Source of the DNA: Parvularcula sp039033795
GTDB taxonomy: Bacteria; Pseudomonadota; Alphaproteobacteria; Caulobacterales; Parvularculaceae
Direction of reading: 5' to 3'
Assembly: GCA_039033795.1 (NCBI GenBank)
Contig: JBCCBY010000017.1
Span: 1-19,105 of the forward strand
DNA: 19,105 bases
Position numbers and translations under genes: made by a program. Below, piece by piece: positions 7,928 through 14,481 of this stretch (position 1 is its first letter; each line of letters begins with the position of its first letter). A model generated the notes under the pieces. It ran no database searches, had not been told where the DNA came from, and was given only the letters and a program-made list of their open reading frames with translations.

Positions 7928-8649
7928 CGCCCGCCCAGCCCCAGACGGGGACGGATCAACCGCCTCAGCGGCGCATAGAGACAAGAAAAAGCCACGGCCA
8001 CCGCCGTCACCGCGACCAAACGCATGGCGAGCCACCAAAGCCATGGGACCCCTTGCCCAGCAAACGCCCCAGGAAAATAGACTGCTGCCTGCATGCCCAG
8101 TCCCAGCATCACACCGAAAAAAGGTGCGCGCCACCACGCCCCTCCGCGCGTTAGGTCGTAGACCGAAAGACCAGCGACCTGCCCGATGATCCACGAAGAA
8201 ATCAGCACAAAGAGATAACGGGCACTGGGAAAATCGCCCTCGTTCAGCTGCGGTGCGATCTCAATCACCACCGAAACACCGCCCACCAAGGCTGTGGCCC
8301 ACGCCAAGAGAAGCGCTCTTGTGACCACAGGAGCCCCAAACCGCCGGGCCATGAAAAGGGAAATGATCAGCCCGCCAGCCACCGCCAGGTCTCCGCGGCT
8401 CAAAAAGACCGCGGATGCGAGATCATCTCGGCCGTCACCGCCAAAGACGGGCAAGGGAAGATCGGCCGCCGCCATCGCCGTCACCGCTAATCCAGCCAGC
8501 GGCAGCGCCATTGCCGCGAGAAAGAGAAGGCGCTCCGTCAGGCGGGTGAGAAGCACTCGCGCTTGAAAGCGGCCGGTGATGGCCCGCTCGTGGTAGCGTT
8601 CAATCACGACCGGGCCGTGGCTATCATCGAAACTGTGCTGCAGGCCCAT
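7921..8649 (-). CDS. Divergent YhhQ/VUT-like membrane protein
   Basis: A 242-residue integral membrane protein with six likely helices (about 41-61, 78-100, 108-131, 143-162, 175-198 and 203-226) and a polar N-terminus of 35 residues. I recognise the layout of the VUT family (YhhQ, queuosine-precursor transporters): ARRFGAPVVTRALLL after helix 2 resembles the RIFGAPLARRII loop of E. coli YhhQ; IIGQVAGLSVYDL resembles ALGQILDVHVFNRL; GGAWWRAP resembles the RRWWLAP loop. However, three Asp positions of YhhQ appear as L98, G160 and Q187, so it may not transport the same substrate. It follows rpmB on the minus strand with 45 bases between and probably shares its transcript. The GGTGAGG ribosome binding site is inside a strong hairpin. 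Family call moderate; function unknown. Confidence 0.55.
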   Translation of the reverse strand: MGLQHSFDDSHGPVVIERYHERAITGRFQARVLLTRLTERLLFLAAMALPLAGLAVTAMAAADLPLPVFGGDGRDDLASAVFLSRGDLAVAGGLIISLFMARRFGAPVVTRALLLAWATALVGGVSVVIEIAPQLNEGDFPSARYLFVLISSWIIGQVAGLSVYDLTRGGAWWRAPFFGVMLGLGMQAAVYFPGAFAGQGVPWLWWLAMRLVAVTAVAVAFSCLYAPLRRLIRPRLGLGGRY

Positions 8650-8678
8650 GCGCCCTCACCTTTATCCTGGTGGGCGCA
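8649..8678 (-). promoter_or_regulatory. Hairpin enclosing the ribosome binding site of the VUT-like gene
   Basis: Read on the minus strand, TGCGCCCACC is followed by an 8-base loop (AGGATAAA) and then GGT-GA-GGGCGCA: a 10 bp stem with a two-base bulge. The 3' arm contains the GGTGAGG Shine-Dalgarno sequence and its last base is the A of the ATG start codon. No T run follows, so it does not look like an intrinsic terminator. Translation of the membrane protein would need this stem to open. Confidence 0.6.
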
Positions 8679-8694
8679 GACTAAGCGAAAAAGC

Positions 8695-8976
8695 TTAAGC
8701 TGACGCCGCCGCGATATCCCGCTTCACCTTGCGCGCTTTACCGGACAACACATCGTCCTTGGCTTTCGCCAAAAAAGCGTCAAGGCCGCCCACGTGATCC
8801 ACGGAGCGAAGAGCGTGGGCCGTGATCCGGAACTTAAAGCTGCGGCCCAGCTTTTCGCTCATCAACGTGACGTTGCAGAGATTCGGAAGAAAGCGGCGCT
8901 TCGTTTTGTTTTGCGCGTGGGAAACATTGTTGCCCACCATCGGTGCTTTGCCGGTGAATTCGCAAACGCGGGACAT
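8695..8976 (-). CDS. rpmB: 50S ribosomal protein L28
   Basis: A 93-residue basic protein with the L28 signature: MSRVCEFTGKAPMVGNNVSH, then AQNKTKRRFLPNLCNVTL and a central FKFRITAHALRSVDHVGGL. L28 binds 23S rRNA in the large subunit. The start is supported by AGAGG (complement of 8983-8987), 6 bases before the ATG. It is the first gene of a probable two-gene transcript with the VUT-like membrane protein and is divergent from the DUF3108 gene. The single Cys near the N-terminus (CEFTG) matches the non-zinc-ribbon form usual in proteobacteria. Confidence 0.96.
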   Translation of the reverse strand: MSRVCEFTGKAPMVGNNVSHAQNKTKRRFLPNLCNVTLMSEKLGRSFKFRITAHALRSVDHVGGLDAFLAKAKDDVLSGKARKVKRDIAAASA

Positions 8977-9012
8977 GTCGGACCTCTAAACAGGAGAAAA
9001 TCGGAAGGGCGG

Positions 9013-9042
9013 CGCGTAGCCATCGCCTTGGGCCCCGTCAAG
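9013..9042 (-). promoter_or_regulatory. Candidate promoter of rpmB
   Basis: On the minus strand CTTGACG (complement of 9036-9042) gives a good alphaproteobacterial -35 (TTGACG). A 17-base spacer leads to TACGCG (complement of 9013-9018), a poor -10. Transcription would begin near 9006, about 30 bases before the ATG. The -35 is convincing and the -10 is not, so treat this as tentative. Confidence 0.35.
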
Positions 9043-9139
9043 AGTTACCAAGATGTCGGGGCAATCAGGGTTTTCTTTAGGCCGGTCTCAAGCAAGGTTG
9101 GATAGCGTCCAGCGTTCTGGGCAAAACTCGCGGATCATC

Positions 9140-10084
9140 ATGGTTGATAAACATCTGTTCTTTTCCACGGTCATGTTGGCCGCAGTGACCCTCGTGCTAC
9201 CGCGCGCCATCGCCGCGGACGGCCCCTTCCCTGAACCCGGTACCCAGGCCTGGCAATCGCTCTTCGCCGTCGACCCCGTGGATGAGCCCTTGGGCAAAGC
9301 GCCCTTCGATATTGGGCAAGGCACCAAATACCGCACCACGCTGAAGGGCGAGCTTGCGAGTTTCGATGTTGGGCGGATCTTTCTCACCGTCACCGTGACC
9401 GACGCGGGCTATGAGGTGGATTACAAAATGGAGCAAAAGGGCGTGGCCCGCTGGTTCTCCGATGGTGAAGCGACAGCGAAAGCATCGGGCCTTTTTGGGC
9501 CCAATGCCGAGATCGTCAGCAGCTACTATTACAACCATGACTACGACAGTGACGACGATTTTCAGAAGACGGAATTGTTTAGGGAAACGGGAGCGGAGCG
9601 GCTTCGGCTTTGGTCACTGCCCAATTATCGGTTCCGCCAGCCCGTCTCCGTCGAACAAGCACAAAGCGCTGTTGACCCGCTCGGCGCGCTTGTGGCGGTG
9701 GCCTTCACCCCGGTGCCTGCTGGCGAAGACCCCTGCAACCGCCGTGTACCGGTGCTTGATGGACGACGGCGCTTTGACCTCGTGACCAAACCCGCCGGCG
9801 GTGTCCAACGGGTCCGCAGCTCTGGCAAAAACCGGTTCGAGGGGAAAGCGCTACGGTGCCGGTTGCTGCAGGAAAAGGTCGCTGGGTACAAAGAGAAAAA
9901 CCGCGGCGATATCGAAGGCGATATTTGGGTCTACCTCGAAGAGGTCCCCGACGCGCTGAAAACGGATACGCTCGCCTATGTCCCAGTGATGATTGTCGGT
10001 CGCGTGGGGATTATAGGCGCATCACTGCAAGCCAAACGTCCGCAACTGATCGCAGCGGACGGGACGGTAACGAAGCTCTATTAA
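9140..10084 (+). CDS. Exported DUF3108 domain protein
   Basis: I place the start at ATG 9140, giving 314 residues and a signal peptide (MVDKHLFFSTVMLAAVTLVL followed by PRAIAADG). An in-frame ATG at 9053 would put 29 polar residues ahead of the signal sequence and run into the rpmB control region. No strong ribosome binding site is seen at either. The mature part shows the DUF3108 pattern: KYRTTLKGELASFDVGRIFL, VDYKMEQKGVARWFSDGEA, YYYNHDYDSDD, DPLGALVAVAF, CNRRVPVLDGRRRFDL, and IWVYLEEVPDALKTDTLAYV near the end. The family is periplasmic or envelope-associated in proteobacteria and of unknown function. It is commonly found beside rpmB in alphaproteobacteria (recollection), as here. It ends 6 bases from the end of the convergent LysM gene. 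Confidence 0.82.
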   Translation: MVDKHLFFSTVMLAAVTLVLPRAIAADGPFPEPGTQAWQSLFAVDPVDEPLGKAPFDIGQGTKYRTTLKGELASFDVGRIFLTVTVTDAGYEVDYKMEQKGVARWFSDGEATAKASGLFGPNAEIVSSYYYNHDYDSDDDFQKTELFRETGAERLRLWSLPNYRFRQPVSVEQAQSAVDPLGALVAVAFTPVPAGEDPCNRRVPVLDGRRRFDLVTKPAGGVQRVRSSGKNRFEGKALRCRLLQEKVAGYKEKNRGDIEGDIWVYLEEVPDALKTDTLAYVPVMIVGRVGIIGASLQAKRPQLIAADGTVTKLY

Positions 10085-10090
10085 GCCCGT

Positions 10091-11194
10091 TTAACGAAGC
10101 CGCGCCGACTGTGAGCCCGTCAGATCGCCCTGAAGCGCCAGCTCAGGGTCTTGCGGCTGAAGATTTTTGCGCAGTTGGAAATGGAGCTGCGGGCTCGACA
10201 CCGAACCCGATCGCCCAACCTTTGCCACCACCTGACCTTGGCGGACAAAGTCTCCCTTCCGTACCAGGATGGCATCGGTATGGGCATAGGCTGAGACCCA
10301 TCCTCCATCGTGTCGGATAAGAAGCAGATTGCCGTATCCATCAAGCTCCGAGCCGCGATAGACAACTTCACCGTCGGCGGTTGCTCGGACCGGCGAACCA
10401 AGCGGGGCGGCAATGTTGATCCCATCGCTCCGCACACCGTCACTTTGATCCCCGAAACCGGTCATCACGCTGCCGCGCAGAGGCCAAGCAAAACGGCTTC
10501 GGCTATCGATGTCCGCGGGCGTCGGTGGCAGCACCGTCTCTTCGATCATTTTTGCTTCAAGAGTGCGCTGCTCTGTTGTCGTGGTGGTGGGGGCAGCGAA
10601 CCCACCATTGGCAGCATTGCCAGGGATGGTTATCCGTTGGCCCACGGACAGTGTGTAAGGCGCCACAAGCCCATTCGCCGCCGCAAGATCTTGAACAGTC
10701 ACACCGGAACGGCGTGAAATGCTATAGAGCGTATCGCCGGGCTGCACCGGATAGGTGGTGCTGGCACCGAAGTTTCTGCTCGGCGGCAGCGCGGTTCGGG
10801 GCGTGGGCACAGCAGGAACCGCCACTTCACCGAACCTCGCCTGTTCAGCAGCCACCTGGCTTGTGCCCCCCATCGGAATGATGATCCCCTGCCCGATCGT
10901 CAGTGAATAGGGCGCTGTTAATTGGTTCTTCGAAATGACCGCGGCTGGCGAAACCGAGTAAATTCGGCCAATCGCGTAGACTGTTTCACCAGCCTGCACA
11001 GTGTGCAGAAGCTCTCCAGTGGGCGCAGGAGCATCATTGCTTTGATAGCTCAAATACTGCGGCGAACCGACAGGCGTATGCCCAGGATCAGTGCCATAGC
11101 GAACCGCCGGTGTATCCTGTGCGACGGCCCCCGCCGCAAGCACGACAAGAGCGTATCCGGTGGCGAAAAGATGGCGATGAGACGCAAGAGACAT
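10091..11194 (-). CDS. Periplasmic LysM/LytM protein, NlpD/DipM type, with degenerate catalytic site
   Basis: A 367-residue exported protein: signal peptide (HLFATGYALVVLAAGAVAQ, no lipobox Cys), LysM 1 at about 64-107 (HTVQAGETVYAIGRIYSV), LysM 2 at 147-191 (YPVQPGDTLYSISRRSGV), a Thr-rich linker, and a LytM/M23 domain at about 235-345. In active M23 peptidases the metal ligands form HxxxD...HxH; here the first His is S256 and the Asp is N260 (SDGINIAAP), while H305 in SAYAH and H338 in PQLHF remain and the first His of HxH is Q336. This matches NlpD, EnvC and DipM, which do not cut peptidoglycan but activate amidases during division. I therefore infer an amidase activator at the septum. It lacks a lipid anchor, like DipM and unlike E. 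coli NlpD. Divergent from rnr. Confidence 0.85.
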   Translation of the reverse strand: MSLASHRHLFATGYALVVLAAGAVAQDTPAVRYGTDPGHTPVGSPQYLSYQSNDAPAPTGELLHTVQAGETVYAIGRIYSVSPAAVISKNQLTAPYSLTIGQGIIIPMGGTSQVAAEQARFGEVAVPAVPTPRTALPPSRNFGASTTYPVQPGDTLYSISRRSGVTVQDLAAANGLVAPYTLSVGQRITIPGNAANGGFAAPTTTTTEQRTLEAKMIEETVLPPTPADIDSRSRFAWPLRGSVMTGFGDQSDGVRSDGINIAAPLGSPVRATADGEVVYRGSELDGYGNLLLIRHDGGWVSAYAHTDAILVRKGDFVRQGQVVAKVGRSGSVSSPQLHFQLRKNLQPQDPELALQGDLTGSQSARLR

Positions 11195-11249
11195 CGTCGG
11201 CTCCGCTTCGAAAGTGTTTGACTCTGGGACAGGCCTGCGCCGCTCTCCG

Positions 11250-11264
11250 TTAAGAAACCGCTAA
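11250..11264. promoter_or_regulatory. CtrA-like box between the NlpD/DipM-type gene and rnr
   Basis: TTAA, seven bases, then CTAA: one mismatch from the alphaproteobacterial CtrA consensus TTAA-N7-TTAA. It lies 56 bases upstream of the NlpD/DipM-type start and 64 bases upstream of rnr, in a 133-base divergent region. Nearby inverted repeats CCGTTA (11247-11252) with TAACGG (11272-11277), and AACCG (11256-11260) with CGGTT (11275-11279), add to the impression of a protein-binding site. CtrA controls cell-division genes, which would suit an envelope division factor. Short motif, so tentative. Confidence 0.35.
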
Positions 11265-11327
11265 CCTGCGCTAACGGTTCAAAGCCTCTTTCCGTTCGCC
11301 CAAAAGCCAGGCAAAGCGCCTTCATCC

Positions 11328-13574
11328 ATGACATTTCCCACAAAAAAAGACCTCATCGCCTTCATCGAACGCGAAAACTCTGTTCGAAAACAACCCGTTG
11401 ATCGTCGCGATATCGCGCGCGCCTTTGGTGTGAAAGGCCCTGCGCGCGCAGATCTTCGCGCCTTGCTTAAGGAGCTGGTGGCGGACGGCAGCATCCATCT
11501 TGATGGCAAAAAGGCAAAGCGACCTGGTCAACTGCCGCCCGTGACCGTTCTCGATGTGGTTGGCATCGACAGTGAGGGCGACCTGATCTGTGCGCTGAGC
11601 AAGGTCGAGACCGAGCGCAAAGCGATCTTACCCGCAGCCCAAGCGATGACGGCAAAACCGCCCATCGGCGTCGGTGACCGGTTTCTTGGACGGCTCTCTG
11701 ACTCTGGCGGGGAACTGCGCGCTAAGGTCATCAAGGCCTTTGGCAGAAGCGCCTCGAGGATGCTTGGGGTCTATCAGCGCGATCGACGCGGAGGACGTGT
11801 CGAACCGGTCAGCCGCAAAGTGAAAAACGCCCTCCTTGTTGACCGCGGCGATGCGATGGATGCTGAGGACGGCGACCTCGTTTGGGCGGAGGCGAGGCCA
11901 CAAAAAGGGTATGGCCCACCCCGCGGCCGTGTGACCGAGCGGCTCGGCTCGGTGGAGGACGCGGCCAACCTCTCCCTCATCGCCTTGGCCGAGCACGACA
12001 TTCGTCTCGATTTTCCCGAACAGGTCATCCGAGAAGCCCAGGCGCTCGATTTTAGCGCTGATCCGCACCATGAGGATCTTCGCGAAACGCCGCTTGTGAC
12101 GATCGACCCTGCCGAGGCCCGAGACCACGACGATGCGGTGTTCGCCGAAGAGACAGACGAAGGCTTTCGCCTTCTTGTTGCCATTGCGGACGTTAGCTAT
12201 TTCGTCCGTCCCGGGACAGCGCTAGATCTTGAAGCTGAGCGGCGGGGCAATTCTGTCTACCTGCCTGATCGGGTTGTCCCGATGTTGCCCGAACGCCTGT
12301 CCAACGACCTTTGCTCGCTCAAAGAAGGCGAAGATCGCCTGGCATTGGTTTGCGAAATCGTGATCGACAAAGGTGGCCGCAAGACATCCCACCGTTTCTT
12401 TCGTGCCGTGATCAAAAACCACAAGAACCTGGCCTATGAAACGGCTCAAGAGATTGGCGATGGGCACACGGAAGGACCACAAGAGGTCAAAACGCTGTTC
12501 AAAGCCTACAGAGCCCTCACGCGAGCGCGCGAGAGACGCCAGCCCCTTGATCTTGATATGCGCGAACGCAAGCTGGTGATCGACGATCATGGCATGGTCG
12601 CAGGTGTTTCGCGCAAGGACAGGCTCGATGCCCACCGTCTGATCGAAGAGTTTTTGGTGCTTGCCAATGTCTGTGCAGCTGAAACCTTGGAGGAACAGCA
12701 GCGGATTTGCGTTTACCGCGTGAATGATCGACCGGACCCAGAGCGCCTTGATGGCTTACGGCTCTATCTTGAAGGTCTCGGCTACACGCTCCCCAAGGGC
12801 GACGAGATTCGCGCCTCCAACCTCAATGGGGTGCTTCAAAAGGCGCGAGAGAAAGATGAGCTCGACATAATCGCAATGTCCGTGCTGCGTGCACAAAGCC
12901 AGGCTGTTTATGACACGACGAATATCGGCCATTTCGGCCTGTCATTGAAGCGCTACGCGCATTTTACCTCTCCCATTCGGCGCTACGCCGACCTCACGGT
13001 CCACCGAGGGCTTGTCCGTGCCTTGGGCCTTGGCGCTGGCGGAGAGGATGATGCCGATTCGCTCCGTTTGCCGAAGATTTCGGAGGGTATCTCCCTGTCC
13101 GAACGCGCAGCGGTGTCTGCAGAGCGGGACACAGAGGCGCGGATGCTTGCAGCATTCCTGGAGGAGCAGACAGGCGCTGTTTTCCACGGCCGTATCAGCG
13201 GGGTGACCCGGGCTGGCCTTTTCATTGCTCTTGATGAGACGGGAGCGGACGGTTTCGTGCCGATGCGGTCTTTAGGCTGGGAGAGATTTGAGCACGATGA
13301 GAGCAAAAAAGCGCTCGTGTCAGAGCATTCCGGCGCTGCCTACACGCTCGGGCAGCCCGTTCAGGTGCGCCTTCTCGACGTGACGCCGCTTCAGGGCGGC
13401 TTGCGCTTTGAGATGCTCTCCAAACCGCGCCAAGCGAAGGACGAGAGCCCGCCGACGAGCCGCCATGAAAAGGCCAAGGCGGCAGCAGCGCGAAAAACTT
13501 CGCGGAAAAAGCGCGCCAAAGCAAAACCCGCTGGCGCGCCAGCGAGGCTGACCCGGCGCCCGCGCAAAAAATAA
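11328..13574 (+). CDS. rnr: Ribonuclease R
   Basis: Processive 3'-to-5' exoribonuclease that degrades structured RNA, including rRNA and mRNA during quality control. The 748 residues contain an N-terminal winged-helix region (DIARAFGVKGPARADLRALL), cold-shock domains (roughly 70-215), and the RNB catalytic domain with TIDPAEARDHDDAVF holding D260, D266, D268 and D269, which match the Mg-binding Asp residues of E. coli RNase R. Further RNB signatures are RRGNSVYLPDRVVPMLPERL and HFTSPIRRYADLTVHRGL. An S1 domain follows at about 615-695 (GAVFHGRISGVTRAGLFIAL) and then a Lys/Arg-rich tail typical of RNase R and absent from RNase II. No clear Shine-Dalgarno precedes ATG 11328, but the homologous N-terminus fits. 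Confidence 0.94.
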   Translation: MTFPTKKDLIAFIERENSVRKQPVDRRDIARAFGVKGPARADLRALLKELVADGSIHLDGKKAKRPGQLPPVTVLDVVGIDSEGDLICALSKVETERKAILPAAQAMTAKPPIGVGDRFLGRLSDSGGELRAKVIKAFGRSASRMLGVYQRDRRGGRVEPVSRKVKNALLVDRGDAMDAEDGDLVWAEARPQKGYGPPRGRVTERLGSVEDAANLSLIALAEHDIRLDFPEQVIREAQALDFSADPHHEDLRETPLVTIDPAEARDHDDAVFAEETDEGFRLLVAIADVSYFVRPGTALDLEAERRGNSVYLPDRVVPMLPERLSNDLCSLKEGEDRLALVCEIVIDKGGRKTSHRFFRAVIKNHKNLAYETAQEIGDGHTEGPQEVKTLFKAYRALTRARERRQPLDLDMRERKLVIDDHGMVAGVSRKDRLDAHRLIEEFLVLANVCAAETLEEQQRICVYRVNDRPDPERLDGLRLYLEGLGYTLPKGDEIRASNLNGVLQKAREKDELDIIAMSVLRAQSQAVYDTTNIGHFGLSLKRYAHFTSPIRRYADLTVHRGLVRALGLGAGGEDDADSLRLPKISEGISLSERAAVSAERDTEARMLAAFLEEQTGAVFHGRISGVTRAGLFIALDETGADGFVPMRSLGWERFEHDESKKALVSEHSGAAYTLGQPVQVRLLDVTPLQGGLRFEMLSKPRQAKDESPPTSRHEKAKAAAARKTSRKKRAKAKPAGAPARLTRRPRKK
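13529..13544. repeat. Perfect 16-base palindrome in the 3' end of rnr
   Basis: CGCTGGCGCGCCAGCG is fully self-complementary and lies in the Lys/Ala-rich tail codons, 30 bases before the rnr stop. As RNA it could form a 6 bp stem with a CGCG loop. No T run follows, so it is not a standard terminator. The surrounding sequence is GC-rich, which raises the odds of chance. Confidence 0.6.
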
Positions 13575-13589
13575 TTGGCCAGGCTTTAT

Positions 13590-13605
13590 TCAACCGAGCG
13601 GTTGA
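13590..13605. promoter_or_regulatory. ArsR-family operator 1
   Basis: TCAACCGAGCGGTTGA: 7-base arms TCAACCG/CGGTTGA around AG. It shares its outer arms TCAACC-N4-GGTTGA with operator 2, 40 bases downstream centre to centre, and overlaps the predicted -35 element. Probable binding site for the product of the adjacent ArsR-family gene. Confidence 0.75.
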
Positions 13606-13630
13606 CTAATGATCTGGCCACTCTAATACT
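13602..13630 (+). promoter_or_regulatory. Promoter of the ArsR/SRPBCC operon
   Basis: TTGACT (13602-13607), a 17-base spacer and AATACT (13625-13630) fit a sigma-70-type promoter. Transcription would start about 7 bases further, at or next to the ATG at 13638, so the message would be leaderless. The -35 overlaps operator 1 and the last base of the -10 touches operator 2, the arrangement expected for repression by promoter occlusion. Confidence 0.55.
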
Positions 13631-13645
13631 CAACCATATGGTTGA
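13630..13645. promoter_or_regulatory. ArsR-family operator 2, spanning the start codon
   Basis: TCAACCATATGGTTGA is a perfect 16-base palindrome with the same arms as operator 1. The ATG start codon of the regulator (13638-13640) is in its centre, and the site begins at the last base of the -10 box. Binding here would cover the transcription start. Confidence 0.8.
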
Positions 13646-13967
13646 AGAACAAGAACTCGACGACACCTTTGCCGCGCTCGCTGACCCCACGCGCCGTGCG
13701 ATCCTCGCGCGTCTTTGCCACGGAGAGGCCACCGTCAGCGCGCTCGCTCAACCTCTATCAATGAGCTTGGCGGGCGCATCGAAACACATTCAGGTGCTCG
13801 AGCGTGCTGGCCTCGTCAGTCGGCGGAGGGATGGCCGGCAGCATATCTTAGCGCTTGAAGCCAAACGCCTGCGGCGCGCCCATGCCTGGCTTCAACACTA
13901 TGCGGCGTTTTGGACAAACGCCCTCGACGCGTTGGCAGAGGCCTTAATGGAGGATTCCGATGACTGA
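13638..13967 (+). CDS. ArsR-family transcriptional repressor
   Basis: A 109-residue winged-helix regulator: DDTFAALADPTRRAILARL opens the ArsR fold, VSALAQPLSMSLAGASKHIQ is the recognition helix-turn-helix, and LERAGLVSRRRDGRQHILAL forms the beta-hairpin wing. The metal-site motif ELCVCDL of arsenic and cadmium sensors is absent and there is one Cys, so it is not a classical metal sensor. I chose ATG 13638 rather than an upstream in-frame ATT/TTG-type start near 13575, because homologues begin close to DDTFAALADPTRR and because the promoter and operators occupy the upstream bases. No Shine-Dalgarno is present, consistent with a leaderless message. It overlaps the SRPBCC gene by 8 bases; ArsR plus SRPBCC pairs are a well-known two-gene arrangement. 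Likely autorepressor; inducer unknown. Confidence 0.88.
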   Translation: MVEEQELDDTFAALADPTRRAILARLCHGEATVSALAQPLSMSLAGASKHIQVLERAGLVSRRRDGRQHILALEAKRLRRAHAWLQHYAAFWTNALDALAEALMEDSDD

Positions 13968-14481
13968 CGCCCAACTCTTTGATGATCACCTCGTCATCGA
14001 ACGGGACTTACCTGCCCCACCTGAAAAGGTGTGGGGCTATCTTGTGGACCCCAAACTCCGGGAACGTTGGTTCTGCGCCGGCGCGACCGATGATCAAGTT
14101 GGCGGGAAAATCGTCTTTGATTTTGATGACAGCAAAATTTCAGGCTCTGACGCACCACCCGATAGCGATTGTGGCAACAACCCAACATTCGAAGGCATAC
14201 TGACCGCCTATGATCCGCCGCACCATATCGCCTTCACCTGGCCTGAGCAGGATCAGGACGGAACACACGTATCGATCACGCTAACAGCGACAGACACCGG
14301 CACAAAGCTACGCTTGGTGCACGAACAAGTGAAGCGCGATGACTACAAAGCAGGCGTCTCGGCGGGGTGGCACGCCCACCTCGATCTCCTGGTCGATCTC
14401 ACATCGGGAGAAGAGCCTCGCGACTTCTGGGAGCATTACCGCCCCCTCGAAGAAAAGTACGAAAAAATGCTGGGCCTCTAA
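13960..14481 (+). CDS. SRPBCC (AHSA1-like) domain protein
   Basis: A 173-residue cytoplasmic protein of the START/SRPBCC superfamily, AHSA1-like branch: HLVIERDLPAPPEKVWGYLV, DPKLRERWFCAG, GGKIVFDF, ILTAYDPPHHIAFTW and SAGWHAHLDLLVDLTSGEEP follow the order of strands and the long C-terminal helix. The fold forms a deep hydrophobic cavity for a small ligand. No enzyme activity can be inferred. GGAGG at 13949-13953 lies 6 bases before the ATG, which sits inside the end of the ArsR gene. Being the only partner of the repressor, it may bind or handle the molecule that the repressor senses (inference). Its stop overlaps the convergent carA stop by 4 bases. Confidence 0.88.
   Translation: MTDAQLFDDHLVIERDLPAPPEKVWGYLVDPKLRERWFCAGATDDQVGGKIVFDFDDSKISGSDAPPDSDCGNNPTFEGILTAYDPPHHIAFTWPEQDQDGTHVSITLTATDTGTKLRLVHEQVKRDDYKAGVSAGWHAHLDLLVDLTSGEEPRDFWEHYRPLEEKYEKMLGL

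Noticed and set aside
8649..8678. Hairpin read as an rpmB terminator
   Set aside because: The stem is strong but no T run follows on the minus strand and it contains the next gene's ribosome binding site, so a translational role is more likely.
8650..8694. preQ1-type riboswitch ahead of the VUT-like gene
   Set aside because: The spacer is only 45 bases and lacks the A-rich tail and loop pattern of preQ1-I; the single stem is explained as a hairpin over the ribosome binding site.
10081..10094. TTAA-N6-TTAA at the junction of the DUF3108 and LysM genes
   Set aside because: Spacing is six, not seven, and it lies between two convergent stop codons, where a CtrA site would have no promoter to act on.
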